Counted from the first letter of the stretch, positions 1 to 11,035 are shown. The stretch is DNA of 64,000 nt from Ulva prolifera (GCA_023078555.1 CM041204.1:220923-284922); one strand, 5' to 3'. Notes: generated by a model from the sequence alone, not told the origin. Numbers and translations are program-made.

Positions 1-1605
1 CAAACGGGAGCGGCGTGCACCTGATGCATTTCAACCCCATGCGTATGCGTACGCTGCGGACGGGCTGACAGATGAACCGAAGACGACTGCGGAGGCGCTT
101 GGCCGACCTGATGCGGAGCTGTGGCGTGCATCCATGGAGGCAGAGTGGGCATCCATCATTGAGAAGGGGGTTCTGGACCTCGTGACTGAAGTACCAATGG
201 GAAAGAGGGTTCTGCCGATGAAACCAGTCTACAAAATCAAGCGCGATGCGTTTGGAGCAGTTGACAAGTACAAGACCCGGCTGGTGGTGCTGGGGTGCTT
301 GCAGCGCAAGGGCATGGACTTCGAAGAAGTTTTTGCTCCCACTGCTCAGCAAGCGACATTTCGAGTCATGCTCGCACACGCTGCGGAGCATGATTTTGAG
401 CTGCATCAGTTTGATGTGGCAACAGCTTTCCTGAATGGGGAGCTTGACCCGACCGACGAGGTGTACGTTCGGATGCCGGAGGCATTCGGCGGCCGCACAT
501 ACAGACTGCGGAAAGCTCTGTATGGGCTGAAGCAGGCCGCGCGTGCCTGGCACGCCAAGCTGCTAAGCGAGCTCACCCGTCTCGGATTCACTGCATCGGA
601 GTCGGACCCATGCATGTTCTACAAAGGTGAAGGGCAGCGGCGAGTCTACATTCTGATCTACGTGGACGACGGTATAATCATCGGCAGGAAGCAGATGGTT
701 CAGGCAGCCTTGGCGGCAATCGCCGGCGCCTTTGAGATCAAGGACATCGGGAAGGTCACCTACTTCCTGGGTCTGCAGCTTCGGAGGGACCGTGAGCTAG
801 GGCAGATCTGGTTGGGTCAGCCGAAGTATGCAGACCCAGGAAGTAGGTGACCTTCCCGATGTCCTTGATCTCAAAGGCGCCGGCGATTGCCGCCAAGGCT
901 GCCTGAACCATCTGCTTCCTGCCGATGATTATACCGTCGTCCACGTAGATCAGAATGTAGACTCGCCGCTGCCCTTCACCTTTGTAGAACATGCATGGGT
1001 CCGACTCCGATGCAGTGAATCCGAGACGGGTGAGCTCGCTTAGCAGCTTGGCGTGCCAGGCACGCGCGGCCTGCTTCAGCCCATACAGAGCTTTCCGCAG
1101 TCTGTATGTGCGGCCGCCGAATGCCTCCGGCATCCGAACGTACACCTCGTCGGTCGGGTCAAGCTCCCCATTCAGGAAAGCTGTTGCCACATCAAACTGA
1201 TGCAGCTCAAAATCATGCTCCGCAGCGTGTGCGAGCATGACTCGAAATGTCGCTTGCTGAGCAGTGGGAGCAAAAACTTCTTCGAAGTCCATGCCCTTGC
1301 GCTGCAAGCACCCCAGCACCACCAGCCGGGTCTTGTACTTGTCAACTGCTCCAAACGCATCGCGCTTGATTTTGTAGACTGGTTTCATCGGCAGAACCCT
1401 CTTTCCCATTGGTACTTCAGTCACGAGGTCCAGAACCCCCTTCTCAATGATGGATGCCCACTCTGCCTCCATAGATGCACGCCACAGCTCCGCATCAGGT
1501 CGGCCAAGCGCCTCCGCAGTCGTCTTCGGTTCATCTGTCAGCCCGTCCGAAGCGTACCCATACGCATGGGGTTGAAATGCATCAGGTGCACGCCGCTCCC
1601 GTCTG
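1..1605. repeat. Large inverted repeat (fold-back) of copia reverse-transcriptase sequence
   Basis: Positions 1-777 read on the plus strand match 829-1605 read on the minus strand almost perfectly, around a 51-bp spacer (778-828). I count only a few mismatches, for example near positions 3, 49, 56 and 134. The left arm probably continues beyond the window. The spacer belongs to the plus-strand copy, which continues a little further into its coding frame than the minus copy does. The arms could be two element copies inserted head to head, a fold-back rearrangement, or an assembly artefact; the mismatches argue mildly against a simple read fold-back. Confidence 0.9.
2..850 (+). pseudogene. Ty1/copia reverse transcriptase fragment, plus-strand copy
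   Basis: The reading frame is open from the window edge and encodes the copia-type reverse transcriptase (RVT_2). Visible landmarks are the entry segment KPVYKIKRD, FELHQFDVATAFLNGEL (first catalytic Asp), RLRKALYGLKQAARAWH and the catalytic YVDD box at about 657-670, followed by TYFLGLQLRRD. About 50 bases after that the frame runs into the inverted second copy and stops, so RNase H and the 3' LTR are absent. This copy keeps slightly more 3' sequence than the minus-strand copy. It cannot be autonomous as seen. The family call is firm; whether the element continues intact to the left is unknown. Confidence 0.88.
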
Positions 1606-3065
1606 GGGTACCTGTGTGCTGGTATCTCTTCTACGGGTGGCGCGCCCGCATCACCGTCATTGCCGGGGTCTTCACCACCATCGGCGTTGCCGTCATCACC
1701 AGCATCACCACCGCCATCGTCGCCAGCATCTTCATTGCCGTCATCACCAGCATCGTCGTCGGAGTCTTCACCGTCCGAGTCCTCGGCATCACTGGCAGCT
1801 TCCAGTGGTGGCATGTCCGCATACATGTCTGGCTCTCCAAGATTAGGAGCCATCAGGTCTTCACCGGTCTCTGAGCCCACCGGCTCTGCATCTGCGGGCA
1901 TCATCTCGCAGTTCATTTCATACACACGCCCACGCTTCTGTCCTGTGAGGATGATGCCTCCTTTAGCGTCCATGATCTCACATCTGTCACCCTTCTGGGT
2001 GCACTCATGAGCTGCTTCAGTTGCCAGGAACCCTGATAGAAGGTTCACTGTCATGCTCGGTACCCATAGCACCGAACGCAGCAGCACCAGGCCCGCTGGG
2101 CCTCCATCCAGCCACACTTCTCCTTCTCCCATGACATCGTGGCACTCACCACCTCCCAGAACCACTCGCTTGGTGCTGCTAGGTCTCATGTCACGAATCA
2201 CATTGCGATTGTGTACAATGTGGTGAGAGAATCCGCTGTCGTAGACCAGAGCATCAGTGCTTGCCCCGGCGGCCATTGCCATCCCCTCGGATGGATGTGC
2301 AGCTTGTGCAACCATTGCTGCTGCCGGCCGCGGGCGATCCTCAGGCTTCACCTTCGGTTGCCGACAGTCCTTCTGGATGTGGCCTACCTTCCCGCAGTTG
2401 AAACATTTCCGCGTCTCTTTCCGCTTCTTCTGGCCCTCGGCGTTCATCGCCTTGCCATCTCTGTTCCCAGCACTCTGCTGAGAACTCTCCACGAGTCTGA
2501 CGGCAGCCTTCAGCTCCTTCATGACCTGGTTGAAGCCTGCGCTCACATGCTGTGTAAGCATCATGACCAGGGACCCCCTCTCTGGAGCCTCCTTTAGTCC
2601 ACGCACGAGCGCATTCGCGGCCAGCTGATCCGCTGCCGCGAAGTCGGTGTCTTGAAGCTTCTCAAGAACCTCAAGCACCCTCTCTGCATACCGCGTGTAT
2701 GCCTCCGATGAGCCTTGCCGAATGTCATTCAGCTCGCTCACCAAGAGCGGTTGCCGAAGCTCCTGCTCCGCCTCGTATTCAGCACGCACTTGCTGCCACG
2801 CCGCCATGGTGGTGGCTGCACGGTCAATGATGCGCGCCAGACCTCTGTCTTCAACGCAGAGCAGCATCCTGCTCCGGACCTTCGCGTCCGCCATCACTTC
2901 CTGTTGTGCAGCCATGTCTGGCTCCTCTGTGAGCCAGCCCTCCACTCCCATAGTAGTCAAGGATGCCCGGAACTGTGCAGCCCACAGCCGGTAGTCCCCA
3001 CCCCGCTTCAGCTTGCGGACGGCATGGAGAGTGCTGCTTCGTTGATCTTCCATTACGCTTAACAC
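756..3065 (-). mobile_element. Ty1/copia Gag-Pol, integrase-deleted and 3'-truncated, frame kept
   Basis: One 769-codon frame holds, in order: a Gag_2/UBN2-like capsid region (about residues 1-200), a CCHC zinc knuckle CFNCGKVGHIQKDC (about 220-235), an aspartic protease centre VYDSGFSHHIV (about 273-283), a gag-pre-integrase-like segment, an Asp/Gly-rich linker, and the copia reverse transcriptase with YVDD. The integrase zinc finger and DDE core, expected between protease and reverse transcriptase, are missing: the protein passes straight from the pre-integrase segment into the acidic linker, yet the frame stays open. After TYFLGL the frame enters antisense spacer sequence, so RNase H is lost as well. 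The start ATG lies just inside the primer-binding site and LTR. The element could only move by using proteins from elsewhere. Confidence 0.9.
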
Positions 3066-3080
3066 AATGAGCCCATAACC
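3064..3080 (-). other. Predicted primer-binding site, half initiator tRNA-Met type
   Basis: On the minus strand the sequence just downstream of the LTR end reads GGTTATGGGCTCATTG. Its complement, GCCCATAACC, is the anticodon-loop sequence of eukaryotic initiator tRNA-Met. Drosophila copia and some relatives are known to prime from an internal fragment of this tRNA rather than from its 3' CCA end, so a comparable priming mode is inferred here. The position, between an LTR ending in CA and the gag ATG, fits. Confidence 0.65.
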
Positions 3081-3470
3081 TGTGAAAGAACACAGCTGCT
3101 GTGAGTGTCTCCCTCTAGAGTACTCACAGATTCATGCAGCCTGTGTTTAACTCCAATAGACAAGATTACAGAGGTATACACTAAGTAGAAGTATACCTGT
3201 GAAAGAACACAGCTGCTGTGAGTGTCTCCCTATAGAGTGCTCACAGATTCATGCAGCCTGCATTCAACATGCTGAGTTATACCAACTCAGCAGACTATGT
3301 GTCCACAAGCACAAACCAACCACATATCCATGCATGTCAGCTAGAGGACACCATACCTGTGTTTAACTCCAATAGACAAGATGTCCTACTGGAGTCAACA
3401 CAAGGCTTATATGCAAACAAGCACACAGACACATAATGTCTACCTATGTGCAAAACAACAAACGCTCCCG
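3081..3470 (-). repeat. 5' LTR region of the copia element, with internal tandem duplication
   Basis: The plus strand starts TGTGAAAGAACACAGC at 3081, next to the primer-binding site, which gives the minus-strand LTR a CA end. The first ~75 bases recur at about 3198-3272 with small differences, and TTTAACTCCAATAGACAAGA occurs at about 3148 and 3362. The unit of about 117 bp is therefore duplicated within or beside the LTR. The outer LTR boundary and its flanking duplication could not be placed; 3470 is an approximate limit. Confidence 0.55.
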
Positions 3471-3639
3471 CTTTCTGAGTCCCTTTATCTCAGGGATCGC
3501 GTCGAGCACGTGTACAGCAACCATGCGTACAACCACCTCTTGATATGCTAGCTTCTAGCTCCCTCACACAGCAGTCTCCTATTGAGCCATGCTTATGATT
3601 CTCCTGAAAACTCCTGGTTTCACCACAGTACGTGCATCT

Positions 3640-4100
3640 CGCAAATCCAGCATGCCCCACTGGCCTAGCCCCCGGCAATCGGGCGGCCAGGATTGGCGGC
3701 CTTGGGCAGCAGTGTGTTGGGCGCAACCCTGTCGCACGGCGACAGGCGTTGTGTTGGATGATGTGTAAAGTAAAGTAAATCTAAATTTACTGAGCCGTAT
3801 CCTATTGGACATTGACAACTCCGAATCAACGGGACCACATATGCCGTGTGGGTGTGTGGTTGTGTGTGGGCCGTTGGGTTTGTGTGTGTGCGTGTGTTAC
3901 AAGGCAAAGGCAGCAAGGCGGGCAGAACCGCGAAAGAATCAAGCAGACGAAGGACACACCCAGACACCCACGCACGCAACACCCAACACGCCCAGATAAC
4001 CCATCACCGGCGCAGCAAACGACACAGACCCGTAGGCCGCCAAGCACACACCCATGGCCACACACCCACACACTCATACACGCACACACAGACCCCACAT
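3640..4100. repeat. Dispersed CA/TG-rich repeat family B, rearranged copy
   Basis: 3660-3760 matches 14085-14170 on the same strand. 3838-3895 and 3890-4090 match parts of 14190-14380 in same and opposite orientation, so this copy is rearranged. The family has a head resembling GTGTTACAAGGACAAAGGC followed by CA-rich sequence, and a GC-rich end containing GGCGATCGGGCGGCCA. A 40-bp motif at about 3766-3807, including AAATCTAAATTTACTGAGCC, recurs inverted at about 40268-40312. Other family B copies lie at 14020-14372 and 42640-42866. No coding capacity is evident. Confidence 0.6.
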
Positions 4101-4157
4101 CTGTATTGATATCATGCTGTCTTTCATGAATCCTGATGTATACGCAAACAACTACAA

Positions 4158-4187
4158 AACAAATCAGATGTGCACATCTGATTTGTT
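4158..4187. repeat. Perfect 30-bp palindrome
   Basis: The two 15-base halves are exact reverse complements, centred on GTGCAC at about 4172. It lies upstream of the LINE-like remnant in sequence without a recognised gene. It could form a cruciform or a hairpin in RNA. Confidence 0.9.
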
Positions 4188-4419
4188 CTGTATTTGTTTG
4201 CTCCGTACCGCGCCGTTTAGCCCAGTTATTCAGCTGTCCTCGCGCAGCACCGTAGGTCCGTTCCGTCCCGGCGACTCGGAGACCTCAACACTTCAGGCTG
4301 CAAAGCCAAACACACAAAGACACCAAAGTATATCCCAGAGAGGCCCCAGCCTCTCGCAGCAAAACCCACCCCACCCATCGGCCGGCCCCCACCCGCGAAC
4401 CATGTGGTATGTATATATA

Positions 4420-5273
4420 TACGGCGCACAGCGCCGTTCGTCCGCGCGCAGCTCGCGGCCGCTCCGAGGCAGATCCATGCTGGCCCGCCGGGCCCTCCCC
4501 CCCCCTGATCCGCCCCAGCCCGCCTCCCAGATCGCGGGCCCTTCGCGCGGGGCGACCTTGCCCGCGGAGCCGATGCCTGCAGCCCCGCCGCCGCCGCCGA
4601 CCGCGCACGCGGACGCGGCGCCGGCACTTACGCCTACTCCGGCCGCCGACACCGTTGCTGGACACAGCGCCCAGATGGGGCGCCACGCGTCAGGCGCGGC
4701 GCAAGCTGCGGCCCTGGCGGCGGCAGCGGCGCCGGGTGGCCGGGATCCGGCGAGGCCTGGGGAGCAGGCCGCTGCCGCGCAGGCGACGGCGCTAGAGCGG
4801 GTGTTCAGGGCGGTGGCCCAGGAGAAACTGGGGGACATCATGTTTATGCCGGCATGCGACGCTTTGTGCATAGGGGATGTGTCGGTTGTGTACCCCTGTG
4901 CTGATACCTATTGCGGCCGAGCGGCCCGGGAGGACGGGGGTGCTGCGGAGACACGGGACGTGCAGAAACGCACTGCTTATCGTGTGTACGACCCTGATGT
5001 GTACAGTATTACAGTTTTGTGCCGTTATCGCATGAGACGCATGGTCGCTTGGGACAGCCTGCCATGAATCACTTGAATCGGCTAACGGAGGTTGCGTCTC
5101 GGTGTGGTAGGGTGAACCGTGCTTTGTTTGGTCTGGCCAGGCCCCCTCATCCACACGCGTGCCCATCAAATCAATATACTGCAGAGAAAATGCTGCAGTA
5201 TTTAGGTTGTGGCGCGTCATGGTACGCCTTCCACGAGTTGGCGAGCGAAATGGTCGCAACCGTGGCAGATTGA
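4420..5273 (+). pseudogene. C-terminal region of a LINE-type retrotransposon ORF, frameshifted
   Basis: Upstream is Pro/Ala-rich sequence. From about 4795 the frame encodes a segment of the type found at the C terminus of algal and plant non-LTR reverse-transcriptase proteins: GDVSVVYPCADTYCGRAAR, then RDVQKRTAYRVYDPD. The family normally continues as a PLSxExYGRLGxPAMxxLNxL motif; here that motif (PLSHETHGRLGQPAMNHLNRL) is in another frame from about 5019 to 5273, so a frameshift near 5030-5040 separates the two halves. No reverse-transcriptase core is present, so this is a 5'-truncated dead copy, as expected after target-primed insertion. Family assignment is from motif memory. Confidence 0.5.
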
Positions 5274-5283
5274 CGATTTGCTC

Positions 5284-5377
5284 ATTACAAAAGAGTGAAC
5301 AGGAGAAAACAAACACTGAAACCGAATCTCATCCGCATCAACATCGACACACACTCACACACACACGAACACAACAA
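5284..5377 (+). mobile_element. SINE-like element copy with perfect 13-bp target-site duplication
   Basis: A 94-bp element with head ATTACAAAAGAGTGAAC, internal ACCGAATCTCATCCGCATCA and a CA-rich tail. It is flanked by TGACGATTTGCTC at 5271-5283 and again at 5378-5390. The duplication length is typical of LINE-mediated target-primed insertion. It landed directly behind the LINE-like remnant. This is the cleanest copy for defining element ends. Confidence 0.88.
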
Positions 5378-5390
5378 TGACGATTTGCTC

Positions 5391-7640
5391 GATTGGACAC
5401 GTAGCAACAAGCGCGCTGACTATCAAGACAAGTGCCCTGCGCACGCAGTACTCTGATGTCCCATTCCATCTGCTGTAGTGCGTTGTGGGACGCCGTCTAC
5501 GTGCTGGCGAGCGGGACACCATGGTGGCAGATCTTGGGGACGCTGTGGCCACAGGCCACTCAGTCGTAAGGTACGTCGGTAACGCGAGCACCTCAGAACG
5601 CTCTGAACTGCACTAGATACTGAAATATGCCGAGCATATCACCTTCATGTCCACTGTACATATGTTTTGAGTCGCTGCTCAAACTCGCACTTCAACATCG
5701 TGTTCCTTGCAGCCGTCGCAAAGCGGGAGCCTGCGAGCGCCCAGCGCGCGCCCGTTGGCCTCACACTCAGAGTGTGTACTTCTGGCCTTTCTATACGTTT
5801 TCTCGTGACTTGTGGTGCTGTGGGCCGCCTATAAGCTGTTGTGACATGGAACGCTCGCCACCAGCATGCAGCCTGCTGAACAGGTATGCTGCAAGAACCC
5901 AGCACCCAAGCCGCTTACTTGTCAGCCTTTGAAATTAGGGGGGTTCCGCATATGCATATGCTATCTATCCGCGTCTGTGTGGCTCGAAGGCACTGAAAGC
6001 ATCGTGCCCTACGCAACTCACTCAACAGGGAGATGGGTTTGCAGACTCTATGTGGCCTGCTTGAACCAGCGCAAGAATTTGTATGTTGAGAAGGCACTGG
6101 CTTATCTGTCCAGAAGTGTATCACCCCACAAAAGCTCTTTGCATGATTTGAGATCGGGTTGTAGGTGCCATGTGACGATGCTCCTGGCATGTTCACCTGG
6201 CATATTCAACAGATCAACCCCTGCATACACCGGCTTTGGAAAGCGGTGCTCTGTGAGTGCAGCCATGGGGCGATGCAGGCAATGCCCATTTTGAGTAGCT
6301 GTCGGGTGTGCTCACATGCTGGTGCACTCACAGGAGCCACAGAATGGATGAATCAGGTGACGCAAAGGCGAGAAAGAGCTGCAATAGACACCACAGCAGC
6401 ATACGCATTGTCTCACTCTGATGCCATCTGCACTGCACAGCAGATCCACGGGCGAACGATCTCAGCCGTGTGCACGACCTGTTCGTCTGGTAGTTTTACC
6501 AGCTTCATGGCCACTGATCAATGAATAAAGTTCTGTGCTGATTGAGTCTGGACATCCACCGGCATCTTCTCAGCAGACCTCAAAATGAGTACTCGTTGTC
6601 TTCATGTCCAGTCACAGCTGGTCGGCCAGACGTCTGTTGTACATATCAGGTATTAATGGGGAAATTCAGTTGCAAGGGCCAGCCATACAGCGCTTGCCTG
6701 TTGCTGGACGTCAGTGCACAGCCTCGACCTGGCCGAGGGTTGAATACAGCTGCACTGCTATAGCAAAGCAGCAAATGCTCACGTCATATTTTTCATCAGC
6801 TACAGTCTGGTCCGCTACGTCTGACTGGCGCCATACAAGACCTGGCCAGCTACATTCCACTATCGATTCTCGAGCCTATCGATGACAGATCCGATGGAGG
6901 CGAGCGAACATCGCATTTGGAACTTGCAATTGCACTATGTTATCAAGCTACTCGCGTGTTGGCCAAGAGTGTGGTGGTTCGAACGATCGTGCGAGGCTCG
7001 CCATGCGTCCCCAAAATGTTTACCCCTCAGACACGCCTAGTGGCAATACCGAGATCACAAATGTAGCGGGCCATCACATCATCACCAGGTACGAACTTGA
7101 ATCGTCTCTGCGCTACGCACTTCTCGGCGAATATTTACAGGCACGTTGACGTTACAGGCATGCCGCATGAGTCGGCATCAACAGCCAGCCTTGATTATAA
7201 TTATAACAGCCATGTTGGTCTCGAGATGCTAAGTTGGGGGACAGTCGCCGGGAACATGTCAATGGCAACCATTCCAAAATGTACTGAAGATGGGCACTGG
7301 GCCTGCCGAATGTGATCTAGCGACGTCTTGATGATCATACTCCAACAGCAGGACTTGGTGAGCCTCAGAATTCTTATCACAGGCAAGGGGCGTGATATGA
7401 CTCGGATCACGTGGGGGAACCAAAGAGCATATCAATTCGAACGGGCTCACTGGTACAGCTGCACACACATCCGCAGGGGTCACCTAAGGTGACTCACCTC
7501 TGGCAGGCAGTGCTGCCTCGATTGACTTGCTCACAGCATCCCGCCCCAACTACACTGCTACAAATCTTTGAAACGCTCATGTTGTATACGTGTGAATCAC
7601 CACGCTTGCTTTACACAGGCCACCACATGCGAAACGGTTT
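5391..7640. other. No recognisable gene
   Basis: About 2.2 kb of moderate-GC sequence. Open frames are short (up to about 140 codons), share no recognisable motif and have no paralog in the window to support them. Nothing I can annotate with confidence. Confidence 0.5.
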
Positions 7641-7650
7641 TCTAACTAGG

Positions 7651-10491
7651 TCACTCAATCTTAATGACCTCAGACTCCGAGTCACGCGTACTGCTGGGTG
7701 CCGCCTCGCCAGCTGTGTACTCATTACCCCCCGAATGAACACTGTCCGTTGCACCGCGCTGCCAGTGCATGTACATCGACATCCGCGGCTTCTTGGCGGC
7801 CCTCTCCAGAGGAACTTCAGCAATCTGCGCCGTCGTCGCGTCCGCCTTCTCCGCACACCTAACCTGCAGATCAAATGCTTCGATGGCATATATGGTAGCG
7901 CGCTGCCCCACAGTACGTGACGATCCGGCCGCCGCCGCGTTCGGCGCCACTGCGGCAACTAGCGGCACGTTGTTTCCCGTTGCCGCAGCAAGCGTTGGCG
8001 CAGCACAAGATGGCTCCTTGACTACCGCCGCAGCAGGCACCGCAGGCGCAGAAGCAGACAGCTCCCTGGTGGCCGCCGCTGCAGGCACGATCGCAGAAGC
8101 AGGCAGCTCCTTGACAGCCTCCGCTTCACTGGCAGGTGCGACAGGCAGGCGCGCAGGACCGTCTCCGGCTCGAGCCGCGACAGGCATAAGCGCAGCAGCC
8201 GCCGTGGTAACACGCACTTGATCCTGGCCGGGGCTGCTGCTCATTGGCCGCAACGTTGCAGTTAACTCGCTGCGTTCTACATCTCCACCTGCACGTGGTG
8301 GCCTTGCTCGGCGCGAAACATGGACATCGGCAGGTAGGTATCATGTGATGATCTCTCTGGTGAAGCCATCGCATTGCAAATCTGTTCGCCCTGCGGGGCT
8401 ACGTGGTGGTCCCCAAGCAGGCGACGATGCAAGATCGTCCGCTCCGCCAACGGCCGCCGCCCCGCGCCCCGCTGTTTTCAGACAGATGCCGCTGGATGTG
8501 CATTGCCTGTGATCAAGATCATGAGCCGTACGGAATGTCACCCCGCAGAGCGGCACACCTGCTGACTCAGCGCCGTGGCTGTGATTCTCTCCAGGAGTCG
8601 TATGGAGGCCATCAAGAATAGTTTTAAGCTGGACAAGTCCTCTGCGGAGCTGTGCCACGTAGGGCTGAAGGGTGCTCGCGAGCAGGTGGCGCACTTGTTT
8701 ATGCATGGCCCATGCGCCTTCTTGCGAGCCCGGGGGCAGCCGCCATGCAATCCACTCTTTTTGCTGACCACTAGTGACAAGCGACACCACGCCAACACGA
8801 AATCCGGTCTCCACCTGCACCACAGTCTCACCCTGAACCGCCTCCAAAGCGCTACACGCAGTGCTCAACTTGTGCTTGAAGCACACATGCATGATGGGCA
8901 ACTTTGATGTTCAATTCAACAACAGGCTTATGCAGCGTCGTAAGTGTGTGGTGCACAAGCAGAGAGCTGCTGAGGCCTCCGGAGATCGACGTACTTGTCT
9001 CGTTATGATCCTCTTGGTTGCGTCTCGAAACCTCGCGAGCCGCTGTTCCCCAGTCAAGTGGTCACCAGTATGTTGGTGGCTGTACCAGGTGTGGTCAATG
9101 TGTATGATGGCACTGGAGCGAAGCGGCATGCATGCACATGGCGCCCGCTGCAGTGCTTCGTGCAGCCTTGCATGTCCAGGACACTTCATAGCGTATGCAC
9201 GCATGGTGCATGCCTCAATGACATCAGAATCCTCAAAACATAACGGCCAGCCAACACCATACACGTGAAGTTTAGATATCGGGGCCCTCTCGGCGGTGGA
9301 ATCAACGCTGATGCTGGCGATAGCGGGGCCCACATGCATGCCGGGCGGGGCGCCGGGCGTGCGCGTCGCATATGCATGGTCTGCGGTACGCGTGACTGTC
9401 AGTGGCTGCAGGGGCGCCTCAACTGTACGCACCACACGGAGCGCATCGATATCATGCGTACGTGCAGGCTCGAGATCTCCGCGTGCCAGGGGTATAGGAG
9501 GGGCTGCCGGCCGACTCGGCCATGCATGCACCGGCACCGCGGCCACATCTGTGGGTGCTTCTCCTCTGGAGACTGCTGTCTCGGCTGTAGGCTGGGATGC
9601 TCCTGCTCGTACGAATGCTGCTGTCTTTGGTGCTTCCACATTAGAGTCTATGTCTACTGCTCCTGGTGGACAAACAGGCCATGCTGTACCTGTGTCGGGC
9701 TGAATCGGCATAATACGGTTGACTCGTACAAACTGTGCTGCTGGCTGCTTTGAAGTTGCAGGGTGTGCTGCTGCAGTGGCTGCTGCTGCTGCTTCTGCTG
9801 ACCATGGTGGACGGCTCATCGATGGCTGAGCTGCTGTCTGCCTTGAAGGATCGGGCGCAACTGCTGCTGCTGCCCCGGGCCAGATCGCCAGCAGGTCTGC
9901 TTTCGATGTAGGTTCTTCGAATTCTGAGGTATCCGTGTCTCTGGCCGTCCCGACCAGTGTCTGTTCGCACACCTGGGCAAGCAATGCATGAGCTGCATCG
10001 TCACTGGTCTCAGACTTGAGACTTGCAGAGTGTGCACCTGGTGGCACTGATACTCCCACAGCCTCCGGTACATCTGGTGCTTCATCGTCTTCTGTGTTCA
10101 AGCCTGCCGGCGCGGGATTTCGGTCTGGCGGCAGTGGATCCGAACACGACTGGCCGTGGCCATGGAGCTCGGCCTCGCGGACGACGTACCTAATCACTGC
10201 GGGGTCGTAGCCCTCGCTGGCGCGCACGATGTTCAAAGTATCGAAAACATGATCACCTGGGTCTTGTACTTCTGCAGCGGCCCCGTCCGCTATGTTTCTT
10301 GACTGATTAAGCACAACGCGTAGCACCACGGGCGCCTGGCCGTGCTCTGTCGTTTGTATAAGTCTGTCGAACAGCGCTCGAAAAGATTCAGCAGCGTGAA
10401 CTCTCACGACCTTGATAGCTGTTGGCAGCAATCTTTTGTCATGCTCATCAACAATACATACAGCTTTGAGAGTGTACTCCGCGGAGGCCAT
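7651..10491 (-). CDS. Unrecognised nuclear-type protein with SUMO-interaction-like tail, paralog 1
   Basis: Three-exon model on the minus strand: 10491-8995, 8814-8559, 8288-7651 (796 codons plus stop), with phases 0 and 1 and donors GTACGT and GTGTGC. All boundaries are shared with the paralog at 15331-18258, and exon 2 is exactly 256 nt in both. The first ~110 residues are conserved (start MASAEYTLKAV, then SEGYDPAVI) and look like a compact alpha/beta domain I cannot name. A long Ala/Pro/Thr-rich spacer follows, then a second conserved block (EDSDVIEA to KRIITRQ) and the exon 2 block with IAWRLPPG. Exon 3 is Ala-rich, has a basic patch AKKPRM and ends SESEVIKIE, which fits a SUMO-interaction motif preceded by acidic/Ser residues. 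A nuclear, SUMO-linked role is inferred only. Confidence 0.72.
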
Positions 10492-10734
10492 CTTGAGCGA
10501 CTGGTATTCGCAGCACTACAGCAGTCTGTTTGCGAGCAAACGTTCCAGGAAAGTCGCAATGTGCGTGAATCATCGCATCAGTGCTACTCACGCAGTTTGG
10601 ACGTGGGTTTGCGCCATGGCGGAGCTGCCTGGTGGCATTGCAGCGTGTTTCAAAGCCTCTCGCAGTCTCGGTGCAGGCCTGAGTCATCATGGTGTGACCC
10701 TTATCATCTGTCCGGCTGCGCATGCATGCACCAG

Positions 10735-10765
10735 GCTGCAACTGCCTGCATGTATATAGTCTTAC
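10735..10765 (-). promoter_or_regulatory. Candidate TATA-type core promoter of paralog 1
   Basis: The minus strand reads CTATATACATGCAGGCAG about 250 bp upstream of the ATG. Nearly the same block, TATATACATGCAGGCAG, lies upstream of the paralog at about 18488-18508 and of the decayed third copy at about 13612-13632. Conservation across three copies with otherwise diverged flanks suggests a functional core promoter; the transcription start is not determined. Confidence 0.45.
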
Positions 10766-10862
10766 ATACACATACCTACATGTGCTTGACTGTTTAATGC
10801 ATAAGATGACTGACTCATGCAACTTCCAGGGTTTTGTTATGTAGATTGTGTGCACATGTACA

Positions 10863-11023
10863 GGTTCCAACTTGAGAAGAGTGCACTGGAGAAGACACGT
10901 ACCAAAACCGAATCTCATCCAAAGCAACAGCAACACATACACACACACGATCACACTACAACCGCACCCACACCACAGTCCGGCAGGATCGCATCCTCCA
11001 GGCCTGCCTCATACCGCAACCCC
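10863..11023 (+). mobile_element. SINE-like element, near full length, 12-bp target-site duplication
   Basis: A 161-bp copy flanked by TGCACATGTACA at 10851-10862 and 11024-11035. It carries the CCGAATCTCATCC core, the CA-rich middle, and an extra 3' part absent from the short copies: AGTCCGGCAGGATCGCATCC followed by CTCCAGGCCTGCCTCATACC. It shows that the 94-bp copies are shortened at the CA-rich tract. It sits upstream of the promoter of paralog 1. Confidence 0.85.
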
Positions 11024-11035
11024 TGCACATGTACA

